A stretch of 8,061 nucleotides of DNA from an uncultured Oscillospiraceae bacterium (GTDB lineage Bacteria; Bacillota; Clostridia; Oscillospirales; Oscillospiraceae), in assembly GCA_934591725.1 (NCBI GenBank), contig CAKTPR010000094.1:1-8061 (forward strand), in the 5' to 3' direction. The position numbers were made by a program, and so were the translations under genes. The notes below the pieces were generated by a model. That model did no database searches. It was not told the DNA's origin and saw nothing but the letters and a program-made list of their open reading frames with translations. This document shows, in pieces, positions 1 through 7,327 of this stretch. Positions within the stretch are counted from its first letter, which is position 1, and every line of letters begins with the position of its first letter.

Positions 1-1094
1 TGCGCAAATGCCAGCAGCAGCGCCAGAAGCCCAAAGTTCACCGCGAGGAAGCAGCGCATGAATGCACCGGGGCGCGCATGCTCGGCATGGGAATAGAGCT
101 TGAAGCTTATGAGGCTTGCCAGACTTGCGACAGGCGTGCCGAGCCCGCCGATGTTCACGCCGAGCAGGAGCTGCCTGCCGTTATCCGTGAAGCCGGAGAG
201 CAGGAGCGCCGCCGGTACATTGCTTATGACCTGGCTCACCGCCGCGCCGAGCAGCAGCTCTCTCCCGCGCAGCAGGCTTTGCAGCAGCGCCTTGACCGCG
301 TCCATTCGTGCAAGATTTCCCGAGAAAACGAAGAAGCAAACAAAGGTGAGCAGCAGCCAGAAGTCCGCCGTCAGCAGCCGCGGTCTGTCGAGGATAAGCA
401 GCACAAGGATCACCATCGCCAGCATTATCGGCCATGTCAGCAGCCGCAGAACCGTACCCATGCACAGGAGAAAAAGAAGCACATAAAGCATCAGGGTCTT
501 CCGGTCGAGCAGCGGCTCTTCACCGAGAAAAACCTCCAGCCGCTCCCTCGGCAGGCGCAGGCACAGAAGCGATATAAGCACCAGCGATATCAACCATATC
601 GGGAGCGTCACGGAAAGAAAGCTGCCGATACTGAAATCATAGCGCGAGAACAGATAGATATTCTGCGGATTTCCGACAGGCGTGAGCATACTGCCGAGGT
701 TTGCCGCCGCAGTCTGCATGACGACCACCCATATCAGCGCCTTTTCCTGATGCGCCATGCCGAGTACGACCACTGCAAAGGGGACAAAGGTCAGCAGCGC
801 AACGTCATTTGTTATCAGCATGGAGCTGAAGAAGCTGAGCAGCACCAGCGTAAAACCGATAGCACGCAGGCTGCCCGCACCGGCGCACAGCTTATGTGCC
901 AGCCATGCGAAAACCCCGGCGCGCCGAAGCCCCGCAACGACTACCATCAGGCAGTATAACAGCGCCAGCGTGCGGAAGTCGACATATCCCAGATATGCCG
1001 CGTCCGGCGGCACAAGGCAGCAGCTCACTATTGCAGCGATAAATGCGATGCACAATGTGATCTCGTGCTTTATGAAGTCCTTTATGTGTGCCAC
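1..1094 (-). CDS. ArsB/SLC13-type anion permease, 3' end cut by window edge
   Basis: Polytopic inner-membrane transporter of the ion-transporter (ArsB/NhaD/SLC13) superfamily; 364 residues are visible and the frame is still open at the left edge, so only a short C-terminus is likely missing. The two inverted-repeat signatures of the family are present: ITNDVALLTFVPF at residues 94-106 with ANLGSMLTPVGNPQN at 131-145, and in the second half SNVPAALLLSGF at 291-302 followed by GGLGTPVASLASL at about 316-328. About ten hydrophobic segments alternate with short Arg-rich loops. The start is GTG, chosen because the stop codon of the preceding Nudix gene lies in the same frame one codon upstream; GGAAAGAAG lies nine bases before it as a weak ribosome site. 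The three-base gap to the Nudix gene implies co-transcription. The family moves arsenite, citrate, dicarboxylates or sulfate, usually by ion coupling. The substrate cannot be read from sequence; a carboxylate would fit the operon's oxidative enzymes (inference). Confidence 0.85.
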   Translation of the reverse strand, partial: MAHIKDFIKHEITLCIAFIAAIVSCCLVPPDAAYLGYVDFRTLALLYCLMVVVAGLRRAGVFAWLAHKLCAGAGSLRAIGFTLVLLSFFSSMLITNDVALLTFVPFAVVVLGMAHQEKALIWVVVMQTAAANLGSMLTPVGNPQNIYLFSRYDFSIGSFLSVTLPIWLISLVLISLLCLRLPRERLEVFLGEEPLLDRKTLMLYVLLFLLCMGTVLRLLTWPIMLAMVILVLLILDRPRLLTADFWLLLTFVCFFVFSGNLARMDAVKALLQSLLRGRELLLGAAVSQVISNVPAALLLSGFTDNGRQLLLGVNIGGLGTPVASLASLISFKLYSHAEHARPGAFMRCFLAVNFGLLALLLAFA

Positions 1095-1097
1095 GGC

Positions 1098-1562
1098 TTA
1101 TATCTTCTTTCCGTTCAGCACGGCCTGAATGAGTTTATCGCCCTGATAGCAGAGCTTTAGGGAGAAAAACGGCTCGTCCGTGTCCAGCAGGCGCAGGAAT
1201 ATCTTGTCGCCCTCCCATATCGGCAGGGACAGCAGACGCTCCTTCTCTATCCATTCGAGCACTCCCTCGTCACATTCACGCGGAGTCCCGCTGAAGTCAT
1301 CGGAGGTGAACAGGTGCATATATTCAGTGCCCCACTCGTCGGACACAAAGGTGACTATACCACGGTATTGCCATGAGTTCAGCGTCAGTCCCGTCTCTTC
1401 CGAGACCTCGCGCATGACGCAGTCCTCCGGGCTTTCGCCCTCCTCAAGCTTGCCGCCTATGCCTATCCATTTGTCTTTATTCTCGTCGACGGTTTTCTTT
1501 ACGCGATGGAGCATCAGGTATTTTCCGCCGCGCTCTATATAGCAGAGGGATGTGTTTCTCAT
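1098..1562 (-). CDS. Nudix hydrolase, MutT/8-oxo-dGTP diphosphatase-like
   Basis: Cytoplasmic 154-residue Nudix-family pyrophosphohydrolase. The Nudix box (GX5EX7REUXEEXGU) is complete: G37, E43, R51-E52, E55-E56 and G58-L59, with the Mg2+-binding glutamates in place. The N-terminus (MRNTSLCYIERGGKYLML) and the following KWIGIGGKLEEGE resemble MutT/MTH1-type 8-oxo-dGTPases rather than ADP-ribose or ApnA hydrolases, and the length is normal for that group. The likely reaction is hydrolysis of an oxidised or non-canonical nucleoside triphosphate to the monophosphate plus pyrophosphate, but Nudix substrate calls from sequence alone are unreliable. A GAGAG ribosome site lies six bases upstream. 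The gene is 39 bases after the aldehyde dehydrogenase and three bases before the permease, so it is probably read with them. A housekeeping nucleotide-cleaning enzyme inside a catabolic-looking operon may reflect oxidative by-products of the flavoenzyme (inference). Confidence 0.9.
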   Translation of the reverse strand: MRNTSLCYIERGGKYLMLHRVKKTVDENKDKWIGIGGKLEEGESPEDCVMREVSEETGLTLNSWQYRGIVTFVSDEWGTEYMHLFTSDDFSGTPRECDEGVLEWIEKERLLSLPIWEGDKIFLRLLDTDEPFFSLKLCYQGDKLIQAVLNGKKI

Positions 1563-1601
1563 CTTTTTCTCTCGTTTTTACTTATGGTCACCCGGCCAAG
1601 A

Positions 1602-2966
<1,365 letters not shown>

Positions 2967-3016
2967 AGTGCGTTCCGCCTTTCAATCAAACAGAATTGTG
3001 GAATATCTGAACTATT

Positions 3017-4033
3017 TTAATACCTTACCTTGTCGCGGGTGATGTCGCGGAGCGAGGGCGCGCCGCACATCGTCATTGTGGACTTGAGCTCGCCGGCGAG
3101 CTTATCCATGTATACCTTGAAGCCCTCCTCGCCGCCGCCGTAGATCATCGGGAGGATGGGCCGGCCGACCAGTACAGCGTCAGCTCCGAGAGCGATGGCG
3201 CGGAACACATCGACTCCCGAACGTATGCCGCCGTCGACGAGCACGGTCGTCTTTCCCTTGACCGCCGCAGCGATCTCCGGCAGGACTTCCGCTGTGGAGG
3301 GCACTCCGCCCTGGACGCGCCCGCCGTGGTTGGATACAACAATAGCGGCAGCACCGGCTTCGACGGCCTTTTCAGCGCCGCGGACAGTCATGATGCCCTT
3401 GACGATGAACGGCATTCTGGCGTAGGAGATTATCTCGCGCATCTCATCGACGGACTTGCTCCCGGCGTTGGGGTTCATGGCCTTGAGGAAAGGAAGCCCT
3501 GCGCCGTCAACGTCCATACCGGCGGCGAAGATGCCGTTTGCGTTGAGGACATCGAGCTTTTCAAACACTGCCTCCTTGTTCCAAGGCTTTATGACGGGGC
3601 AACCGATGCCGTCGACTTTCTTCATATCCTCAACTGAGGAGAGCATGATGGTCGGGTCGACGCCGTCGCCGGTCAGCGCCATGACGCCGTATTCGGCCGC
3701 AGCCTTGACGAGGATGGAGTTATAGGCATGATCCTTGTATTTCGGGCCGTAGTGCAGGTCGATAGAGCCGAGGGGTGCGGCGAAGATGGGGGCAGCAAAC
3801 CTATGACCAAACAGCTCAAAGGACACATCGACTTCTGCATTGGGGCAGAGCGTGTCCATATTGACGAATATCTCCTGCCATTTATCAAAGTTGCGCGCGG
3901 CGGCGTTGCCGGGGTACTTGCAGCCGGGGCCGGGCATGGCGTTTGCGCAGGCTCTGCCGTTGCACACGGGGCAGGCCTTGCAGTAGGGGCCGACCTGATC
4001 CTTCGCGGCGGCCAAGATATCATTATAATTCAT
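3017..4033 (-). CDS. FMN-dependent alpha-hydroxy-acid oxidising enzyme with cysteine-rich N-terminus
   Basis: TIM-barrel flavoenzyme of the glycolate oxidase / L-lactate dehydrogenase (LldD) / lactate oxidase family, which oxidises an alpha-hydroxy acid to the keto acid using FMN. C-terminal hallmarks are present: K212 in IVKGIMT, S234-N235-H236-G237-G238-R239 with H236 as the expected proton-abstracting base, VDGGIRSG at 266-273, and VGRP at 289-292 for FMN phosphate binding. At 338 residues it is slightly shorter than lactate oxidases of about 370. The N-terminus differs from the classical family: it carries a cysteine cluster, C18, C21, C24, C29 and C38, followed by C63, which suggests a metal or Fe-S site or a redox disulfide. 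This form is familiar from anaerobic Firmicutes annotated only as alpha-hydroxy-acid oxidising protein. With that cluster and an anaerobic host, O2 is an unlikely acceptor (inference). AAGGAG at 4042-4047 precedes the ATG. First gene of the minus-strand operon. Confidence 0.9.
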   Translation of the reverse strand: MNYNDILAAAKDQVGPYCKACPVCNGRACANAMPGPGCKYPGNAAARNFDKWQEIFVNMDTLCPNAEVDVSFELFGHRFAAPIFAAPLGSIDLHYGPKYKDHAYNSILVKAAAEYGVMALTGDGVDPTIMLSSVEDMKKVDGIGCPVIKPWNKEAVFEKLDVLNANGIFAAGMDVDGAGLPFLKAMNPNAGSKSVDEMREIISYARMPFIVKGIMTVRGAEKAVEAGAAAIVVSNHGGRVQGGVPSTAEVLPEIAAAVKGKTTVLVDGGIRSGVDVFRAIALGADAVLVGRPILPMIYGGGEEGFKVYMDKLAGELKSTMTMCGAPSLRDITRDKVRY

Positions 4034-4055
4034 ATCCTTATCTCCTTGTGTTACA

Positions 4056-4120
4056 GTTGGTCAGCGACCATATAAATGACCCATGTTGACCAACAATATC
4101 TCACAATGATTATGAGACAA
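4056..4120 (-). promoter_or_regulatory. candidate promoter and GntR/FadR-like operator of the hydroxy-acid operon
   Basis: Two sigma-A-like options exist on the minus strand: TTGTTG (4096-4091) with 16 bases to TATATG (4074-4069), and TTGTCT (4120-4115) with 16 bases to TATTGT (4098-4093). Both are moderate matches. Overlaid on them are dyads built on one core: TGGTCAGCGACCA at 4058-4070, TGTTGACCAACA at 4084-4095, and the longer-range pair GTTGGTCA (4056-4063) / TGACCAAC (4087-4094). Another weak dyad, TCTCA...TGAGA, lies at 4099-4117. TGGTC-N3-GACCA resembles operators of the FadR branch of GntR regulators, a group that includes lactate-responsive LldR. Its position over the -10 and start would fit repression. 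No regulator gene is in the window, so the assignment is inference. Confidence 0.45.
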
Positions 4121-4167
4121 ATCACCGCCGCTGTCAATCGAAATTTGTAAAGCAATGCTCAGATAAA

Positions 4168-4307
4168 CATAATTAAGTATACATATTTAGATTAACAGAA
4201 ATCAGTTTGCATATTTTGATTGACGTAATTTTATTTACTTAAAATAATTTACGTAATTAAGTAGACGTATTATAAGAAGCATAATTAAGTTTACATAACA
4301 CTGTCCC
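4168..4307. repeat. degenerate tandem array, ten 14-bp units (five 28-bp double units)
   Basis: Starting at 4168, a C begins every 14-base step up to 4294: 4168, 4182, 4196, 4210, 4224, 4238, 4252, 4266, 4280 and 4294. Most units begin CRTA or a close variant. Periodicity is strongest at 28 bases: CATAATTAAGTATACATA (4168-4185), CGTAATTAAGTAGACGTA (4252-4269) and CATAATTAAGTTTACATA (4280-4297) share the 18-base pattern CRTAATTAAGTNNACRTA. Degenerate copies at 4196-4213 and 4224-4241 match the copy at 4280 at 14 and 13 of 18 positions. It is AT-rich, unlike the flanking genes, and merges with the inverted repeat at 4295. Possible roles are a multi-site operator/iteron array or the repeated end of a lost mobile element. 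It is not a CRISPR array, because the intervening bases are repeats too and there is no unique spacer set. Confidence 0.7.
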
Positions 4308-4340
4308 ACGAAGCATTGATGCTTCGTGGGACAGTGTTAT
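4295..4340. terminator. perfect 22-bp inverted repeat, likely bidirectional terminator
   Basis: Arms 4295-4316 and 4319-4340 are perfectly complementary around a two-base centre; the core is CTGTCCCACGAAGCAT on the left arm. It begins 21 bases past the stop of the putative anti-sigma gene, the expected place for a terminator of that operon. The outer six bases of each arm are A-rich on one side and U-rich on the other (ATAACA / TGTTAT), the usual design of a bidirectional terminator, and on the plus strand the tail continues AATTTT. On the minus strand the tail after the stem (GTAAACTTAATT) is a poor U-tract, so termination that way may rest on the stem and its paired U's. The length and perfection of the arms are above normal for a terminator, so a mobile-element origin is an alternative. 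Confidence 0.5.
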
Positions 4341-4361
4341 AATTTTGCTGATAAAAATACT

Positions 4362-6521
4362 TTATTCCACTAACTCGAAGCCGTGCTTTACGCGGCAGTT
4401 GCCATCGCTGTCGTAATTGTAATAGGTATAGGCACGCTCATTCCCTTCGGGGTGCTCGTCGTCGTAGGCCTTTATGAGGATGAGACGGCCAAGTTCATCA
4501 TAGATATACTCGCTGCGAGTCCAGAAGCGGTCATTGACGGTGTACGCCTCAAGGAGCTTTCCGGAATCGTCGTATGTATAGGTGATGGTATTGGAAACCC
4601 TGCCGTCCGGATCGTGCCATATGTCGCGGAGAAGATGTCCGGCCTCATCATATTCGTAGTTTGACCAGCGCGTCTCCCGTCCGTCATTCACGCGGCGTTC
4701 AAGAGCAAAACCGCCGGGGGCGTAATCATACTCTGCCCAAGTTACCATACCGAGAGAGATATTTTCGCCGTGGGTGGTGACGATGCCGTCATGCTCCAAA
4801 TAGCCCTCGGCTTCAAGCGGAACACCGAACAGCTCAAAGATGCTCATACCCAGACCGTAAGAGCTATAGCCGCCCAGATCTGGGACATAGCCGTTGCTGC
4901 CGTTGCCGGCAGTATATATGGAAACTGTTCGCCCGTCTGCAAAGGTGAGATAAAGGGGATTAAAGCTGCCACAGTCCAAGGCAGCGCCCGGAGTGCCGTC
5001 ATCCCGGAGCATCAGGGAGAGCGTCGGGAGCTTATCGGCGGGCAGGGAATAGGACTTTCCGAGCTGCCGGACATAGAGGGAAGCGGAGGTGATGCTGTTC
5101 ATGTCATACCAGACGTGGACATAGTCGGGGGTCTCAGCGGTGCCGATGTTCTCGGAAGCGCTTATGGCCTTGTATGGCAGAGCGTCGTATGCCGCGCCCA
5201 TCGTCCATGTGCCGGTTTCGTCGGAGCTCATATTGAGACTGCGGCAATAGATATTCGTGCCGCCGGTGCTGACACATTCCCAGTCGAGATTTGTTTTCGG
5301 CGTGCCGCTGAACTGGATCCAGCCGTCCGCCATGAAGGATACAGTTATAAGCGAGTAATCAATGAGCTTGAAATCGGAGATATACGGCTCGATGGACTCC
5401 TTATAGGCGAGCTTTATATAGTACATATCCCAATCGGTAACGCGGCTGCCGAAGTCCGGCTCAGAGCTGAGGACGAGGGAATCGGCAGGGGATACGGCGT
5501 CAGAGGCGCTTTCGAGCGGCTCAAAGTCGCTGTCCATGCTGCGCATGGGATCAGTTAGCGCCGCCCAGTCGAAGCTCTCGGCAAGCCCCTCAAGCTGCTC
5601 ATCCGTGATGTTGAACCCGATAAACGCATCGCCTATGCCGTCGATGATGCCGTCGCCGAGGTAGTCGGCGTAGCCGTCGTGCATGAAGCTCATGACATAG
5701 AAAGCGGTGTCGGAATCGAGCAGGATGAACGAGGCGCGGCGGTTACGGTCGTCGCTCTCGGAATTGGCAAGGTGCAGCGTAACACCGGTGGATGTCTCGT
5801 AGTCCCACTCGTTGAAGCCGTTCACGTCCTCGACACTGCCGACGACATAGCCGAGAGTGCCCTTGGAGGCGCGGCGGAAATCAAAGCCCACAGCGCAAGG
5901 AAGCTCCGCGGACGAGACATAGCCCTGCATATCGAAGGTGCCCTCTTCATATATATAAGAGCTTGCGTACCAGCTCTTATAACCGTCATGCTCACGGGTG
6001 AGCCTGCCGATGCCGGCGGCCTCATAGAAAGCCTTTTCCCCGGCGGGGACGGACATTTCACCCAGCGTGCGCAGACCGTACTTCTTGCATATCTCGTCTA
6101 CCTTTTCGTAGCCCTCTTTGTTATGGACGAAGTACCCGCCGTACTGCCTGTACATTTCGAGCTGTTCCTCTTCGGAAAGGTCGCTGGTCTTATAGCTGTA
6201 TGGGTGCGCGTCGCAGTATTCGTTCAGTTCACTGATGGCCATGTTTTCCGGGGAACCGGCAAAGCCCTGAAGGGAAATCACGGTGCGTCCGTTGTCCCCG
6301 CGCGTGCCGATCTTCAGGCTGCTTATGCCGAACCATCCGGTGGCCGCGGCGGCCGCAGTGAAGAGCGCGGAGATCACGGCGGCGATAAGCAGGGTGCGCC
6401 AGAGAGTTTTATGTGAGGCGCGCTTTTTATCGCCGGTGCGGTAGCCCAGCGCGTCCTGTGCCTCGGTTATGTATCGGGAGTCAATGCCGCTAATGGCGGC
6501 AAGAAGCTTTTCGGAATTCAT
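4362..6521 (-). CDS. single-pass membrane protein, putative anti-sigma factor/sensor with C-terminal YD repeats
   Basis: 719-residue protein overlapping the upstream sigma gene by ATGA. Residues 1-40 are a short cytoplasmic segment (MNSEKLLAAISGIDSRYITEA, then Lys/Arg-rich), the type of N-terminus found in clostridial membrane proteins paired with ECF sigma factors. It lacks the HxxxCxxC zinc motif of ZAS anti-sigma factors. One membrane helix spans about 42-62 (LLIAAVISALFTAAAAATGW). The remainder is predicted to be outside the cell: about 75-330 includes acidic, Tyr-rich stretches of no recognised family, about 331-355 is a Ser/Asp-rich linker, and about 360-590 is a second unrecognised region. 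The C-terminus carries RHS-like YD repeats: YEYDEAGHLL (622-631), YTYDDSGKLL (648-657), YIYDELGRLI (672-681) and a partial YYNYDSDGN (700-708), with a degenerate YDYAPGG at 598. Expected role: bind the sigma factor inside and respond to an external or envelope signal. That role is inferred from gene order and topology, not from a recognised domain. Confidence 0.72.
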   Translation of the reverse strand: MNSEKLLAAISGIDSRYITEAQDALGYRTGDKKRASHKTLWRTLLIAAVISALFTAAAAATGWFGISSLKIGTRGDNGRTVISLQGFAGSPENMAISELNEYCDAHPYSYKTSDLSEEEQLEMYRQYGGYFVHNKEGYEKVDEICKKYGLRTLGEMSVPAGEKAFYEAAGIGRLTREHDGYKSWYASSYIYEEGTFDMQGYVSSAELPCAVGFDFRRASKGTLGYVVGSVEDVNGFNEWDYETSTGVTLHLANSESDDRNRRASFILLDSDTAFYVMSFMHDGYADYLGDGIIDGIGDAFIGFNITDEQLEGLAESFDWAALTDPMRSMDSDFEPLESASDAVSPADSLVLSSEPDFGSRVTDWDMYYIKLAYKESIEPYISDFKLIDYSLITVSFMADGWIQFSGTPKTNLDWECVSTGGTNIYCRSLNMSSDETGTWTMGAAYDALPYKAISASENIGTAETPDYVHVWYDMNSITSASLYVRQLGKSYSLPADKLPTLSLMLRDDGTPGAALDCGSFNPLYLTFADGRTVSIYTAGNGSNGYVPDLGGYSSYGLGMSIFELFGVPLEAEGYLEHDGIVTTHGENISLGMVTWAEYDYAPGGFALERRVNDGRETRWSNYEYDEAGHLLRDIWHDPDGRVSNTITYTYDDSGKLLEAYTVNDRFWTRSEYIYDELGRLILIKAYDDEHPEGNERAYTYYNYDSDGNCRVKHGFELVE

Positions 6522-7075
6522 ACAAGTTCCTCCTCAATAAGAAATCTGCGGAGCTTGCCGCGCGTCCGGTGGAGCATGGAAGCGGTCTTGCTCTCGGAGA
6601 AGCCAAACTTCTTTGAAAGCTCCCTGACCGGGGCGAGGAACCAGTACCGGCTGACGAACAGCGCGCGCTCCGTCTCCGTAAGCTGGGCGAGAAAGCGGTT
6701 GAGCGCCGCGGCAAGCTCGCGGTTCTCGACCTCGCGCTCAAGGCTGTAGGCCGAGGCGGTGCACTCGTCCAGCTCGTCGAGCGCGAGCGCGACCTCACCG
6801 CCGCCGCGCTTCAAACGGTTCTTATCAATGACGCGGGAAAGGGCTAAGTTGCGCGCGATGCGTCCAAGGTACGGCGCGAGAGCCGACGGGCGCTTATCCG
6901 GCATGGAGTTCCACGCACGCATATAGGTGTCGTTCACGCACTCGTCGCTGTCCTCAGGGTTTTGCAGGACATTATAGGCGATGGTGCGGCAGTACGCGCC
7001 GAACTTCTTCGCTGTCTCCGCGATAGCCGAGTCCGAGCGCGCCCAGTACAGGTCAACTATTTTTGAATCATCCAT
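6518..7075 (-). CDS. ECF-type sigma-70 family RNA polymerase sigma factor
   Basis: 185-residue alternative sigma factor that would direct RNA polymerase to a small set of promoters. Region 2 spans about 22-88: core binding and -10 recognition, with NPEDSDECVNDTYMRAWNSMP at 39-59 and YLGRIARNLALSRVIDKNR at 69-87, both close to clostridial ECF factors. A charged linker (88-120) leads to region 4 at about 121-178, where QLTETERALFVSRYWFLAPV (131-150) and ELSKKFGFSESKTASMLHRTR (152-172) form the helix-turn-helix for the -35 element. No region 3 or other extra domain is seen, as expected for ECF sigmas. The ATG has a strong GAGGAGG site seven bases upstream (7089-7083). The downstream membrane gene overlaps by four bases, so the two are translationally coupled, the usual way sigma and anti-sigma are kept in balance. 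The regulon is unknown; the operon itself and the divergent surface gene are candidates (inference). Confidence 0.9.
   Translation of the reverse strand: MDDSKIVDLYWARSDSAIAETAKKFGAYCRTIAYNVLQNPEDSDECVNDTYMRAWNSMPDKRPSALAPYLGRIARNLALSRVIDKNRLKRGGGEVALALDELDECTASAYSLEREVENRELAAALNRFLAQLTETERALFVSRYWFLAPVRELSKKFGFSESKTASMLHRTRGKLRRFLIEEELV
6519..6535 (-). promoter_or_regulatory. ribosome site and ATGA overlap coupling sigma to its membrane partner
   Basis: The stop of the sigma gene (TGA, 6520-6518) and the start of the membrane protein (ATG, 6521-6519) share the bases ATGA. A full AGGAGG (6534-6529) lies inside the last sigma codons, where it also encodes the EEE run, seven bases before the ATG. 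This fixes the start of the downstream gene and predicts re-initiation by terminating ribosomes. Confidence 0.85.
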
Positions 7076-7120
7076 GACTTGTCCTCCTCATAAGAATGGA
7101 GTGGAATGAAAGCCTTCACC

Positions 7121-7138
7121 TATATAAACTGCGTTTAT
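7121..7138 (-). promoter_or_regulatory. candidate -10 and overlapping dyad upstream of the sigma operon
   Basis: On the minus strand TATATA (7126-7121) lies about 45 bases before the sigma start and could be a -10 element. No convincing sigma-A -35 box is found 16-18 bases upstream, which would fit an activator or a promoter read by another sigma factor, including the gene's own product. A perfect dyad ATAAAC-TGC-GTTTAT (7124-7138) overlaps this -10 and is a possible operator. Both points are sequence observations; function is not shown. Confidence 0.3.
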
Positions 7139-7198
7139 CGCGATCCATTGCACCGTTCGTGCTTTTTCGACAGAAAAATAAATTTTACTTTCTTTTTC

Positions 7199-7227
7199 TT
7201 GATATACCGGCGCGGTAATGATATTAT
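7199..7227 (+). promoter_or_regulatory. sigma-A-like promoter for the secreted-protein gene
   Basis: TTGATA (7199-7204) and TATTAT (7222-7227) are separated by 17 bases, a good match to the housekeeping consensus in both boxes and spacing. Transcription would begin near 7234, leaving a leader of roughly 94 bases before the ATG at 7328. The T-rich run at 7184-7200 just upstream may help as an UP-like element. It lies back-to-back with the sigma operon promoter region. Confidence 0.6.
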
Positions 7228-7239
7228 ATTAGAAAAGAT

Positions 7240-7260
7240 GCGCGGGGTACAGTCCCGCGC
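7240..7260 (+). promoter_or_regulatory. GC-rich hairpin in the leader of the secreted-protein gene
   Basis: GCGCGGG (7240-7246) pairs perfectly with CCCGCGC (7254-7260) around a seven-base loop, starting about six bases after the predicted transcription start. It is followed by GTAAAAAAG rather than a U-tract, so it is not a plus-strand intrinsic terminator. Downstream, TTTTCC (7279-7284) can pair with GGAAAG (7308-7313), which touches the ribosome site AAAGGGGA (7310-7317). The leader may therefore be folded for mRNA stability or translational control. I do not recognise a known riboswitch class. Confidence 0.35.
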
Positions 7261-7327
7261 GTAAAAAAGAACCAGTCGTTTTCCTGCGGCGTATGCGGCG
7301 GGCGGACGGAAAGGGGATATATCCTAT

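Noticed and set aside
78..959. Long plus-strand open frame of 293 codons
   Set aside because: It is antisense to the permease, and its product is a Gln/Arg/His-rich string without motifs. The minus-strand frame shows clear transporter signatures.
4168..4307. Possible CRISPR array
   Set aside because: The repeat unit is 14 or 28 bases with degenerate copies and no unique spacers, and no cas gene is present.
4034..4361. A small gene or tRNA in the AT-rich island
   Set aside because: No frame with a ribosome site and coding character, and no cloverleaf-like arms, were seen. The stretch is explained by the promoter, repeats and inverted repeat.
4770..6416. Two plus-strand open frames (4770-5558 and 5679-6416)
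   Set aside because: Both are shadows of the 719-residue membrane protein and have no motifs; the minus-strand gene is supported by its coupled start and ribosome site.
7240..7260. Hairpin as an intrinsic terminator on the minus strand
   Set aside because: No minus-strand gene ends upstream of it, and its tail there (ATCTTTTCT) is only weakly U-rich. Its place in the plus-strand leader is the better explanation.
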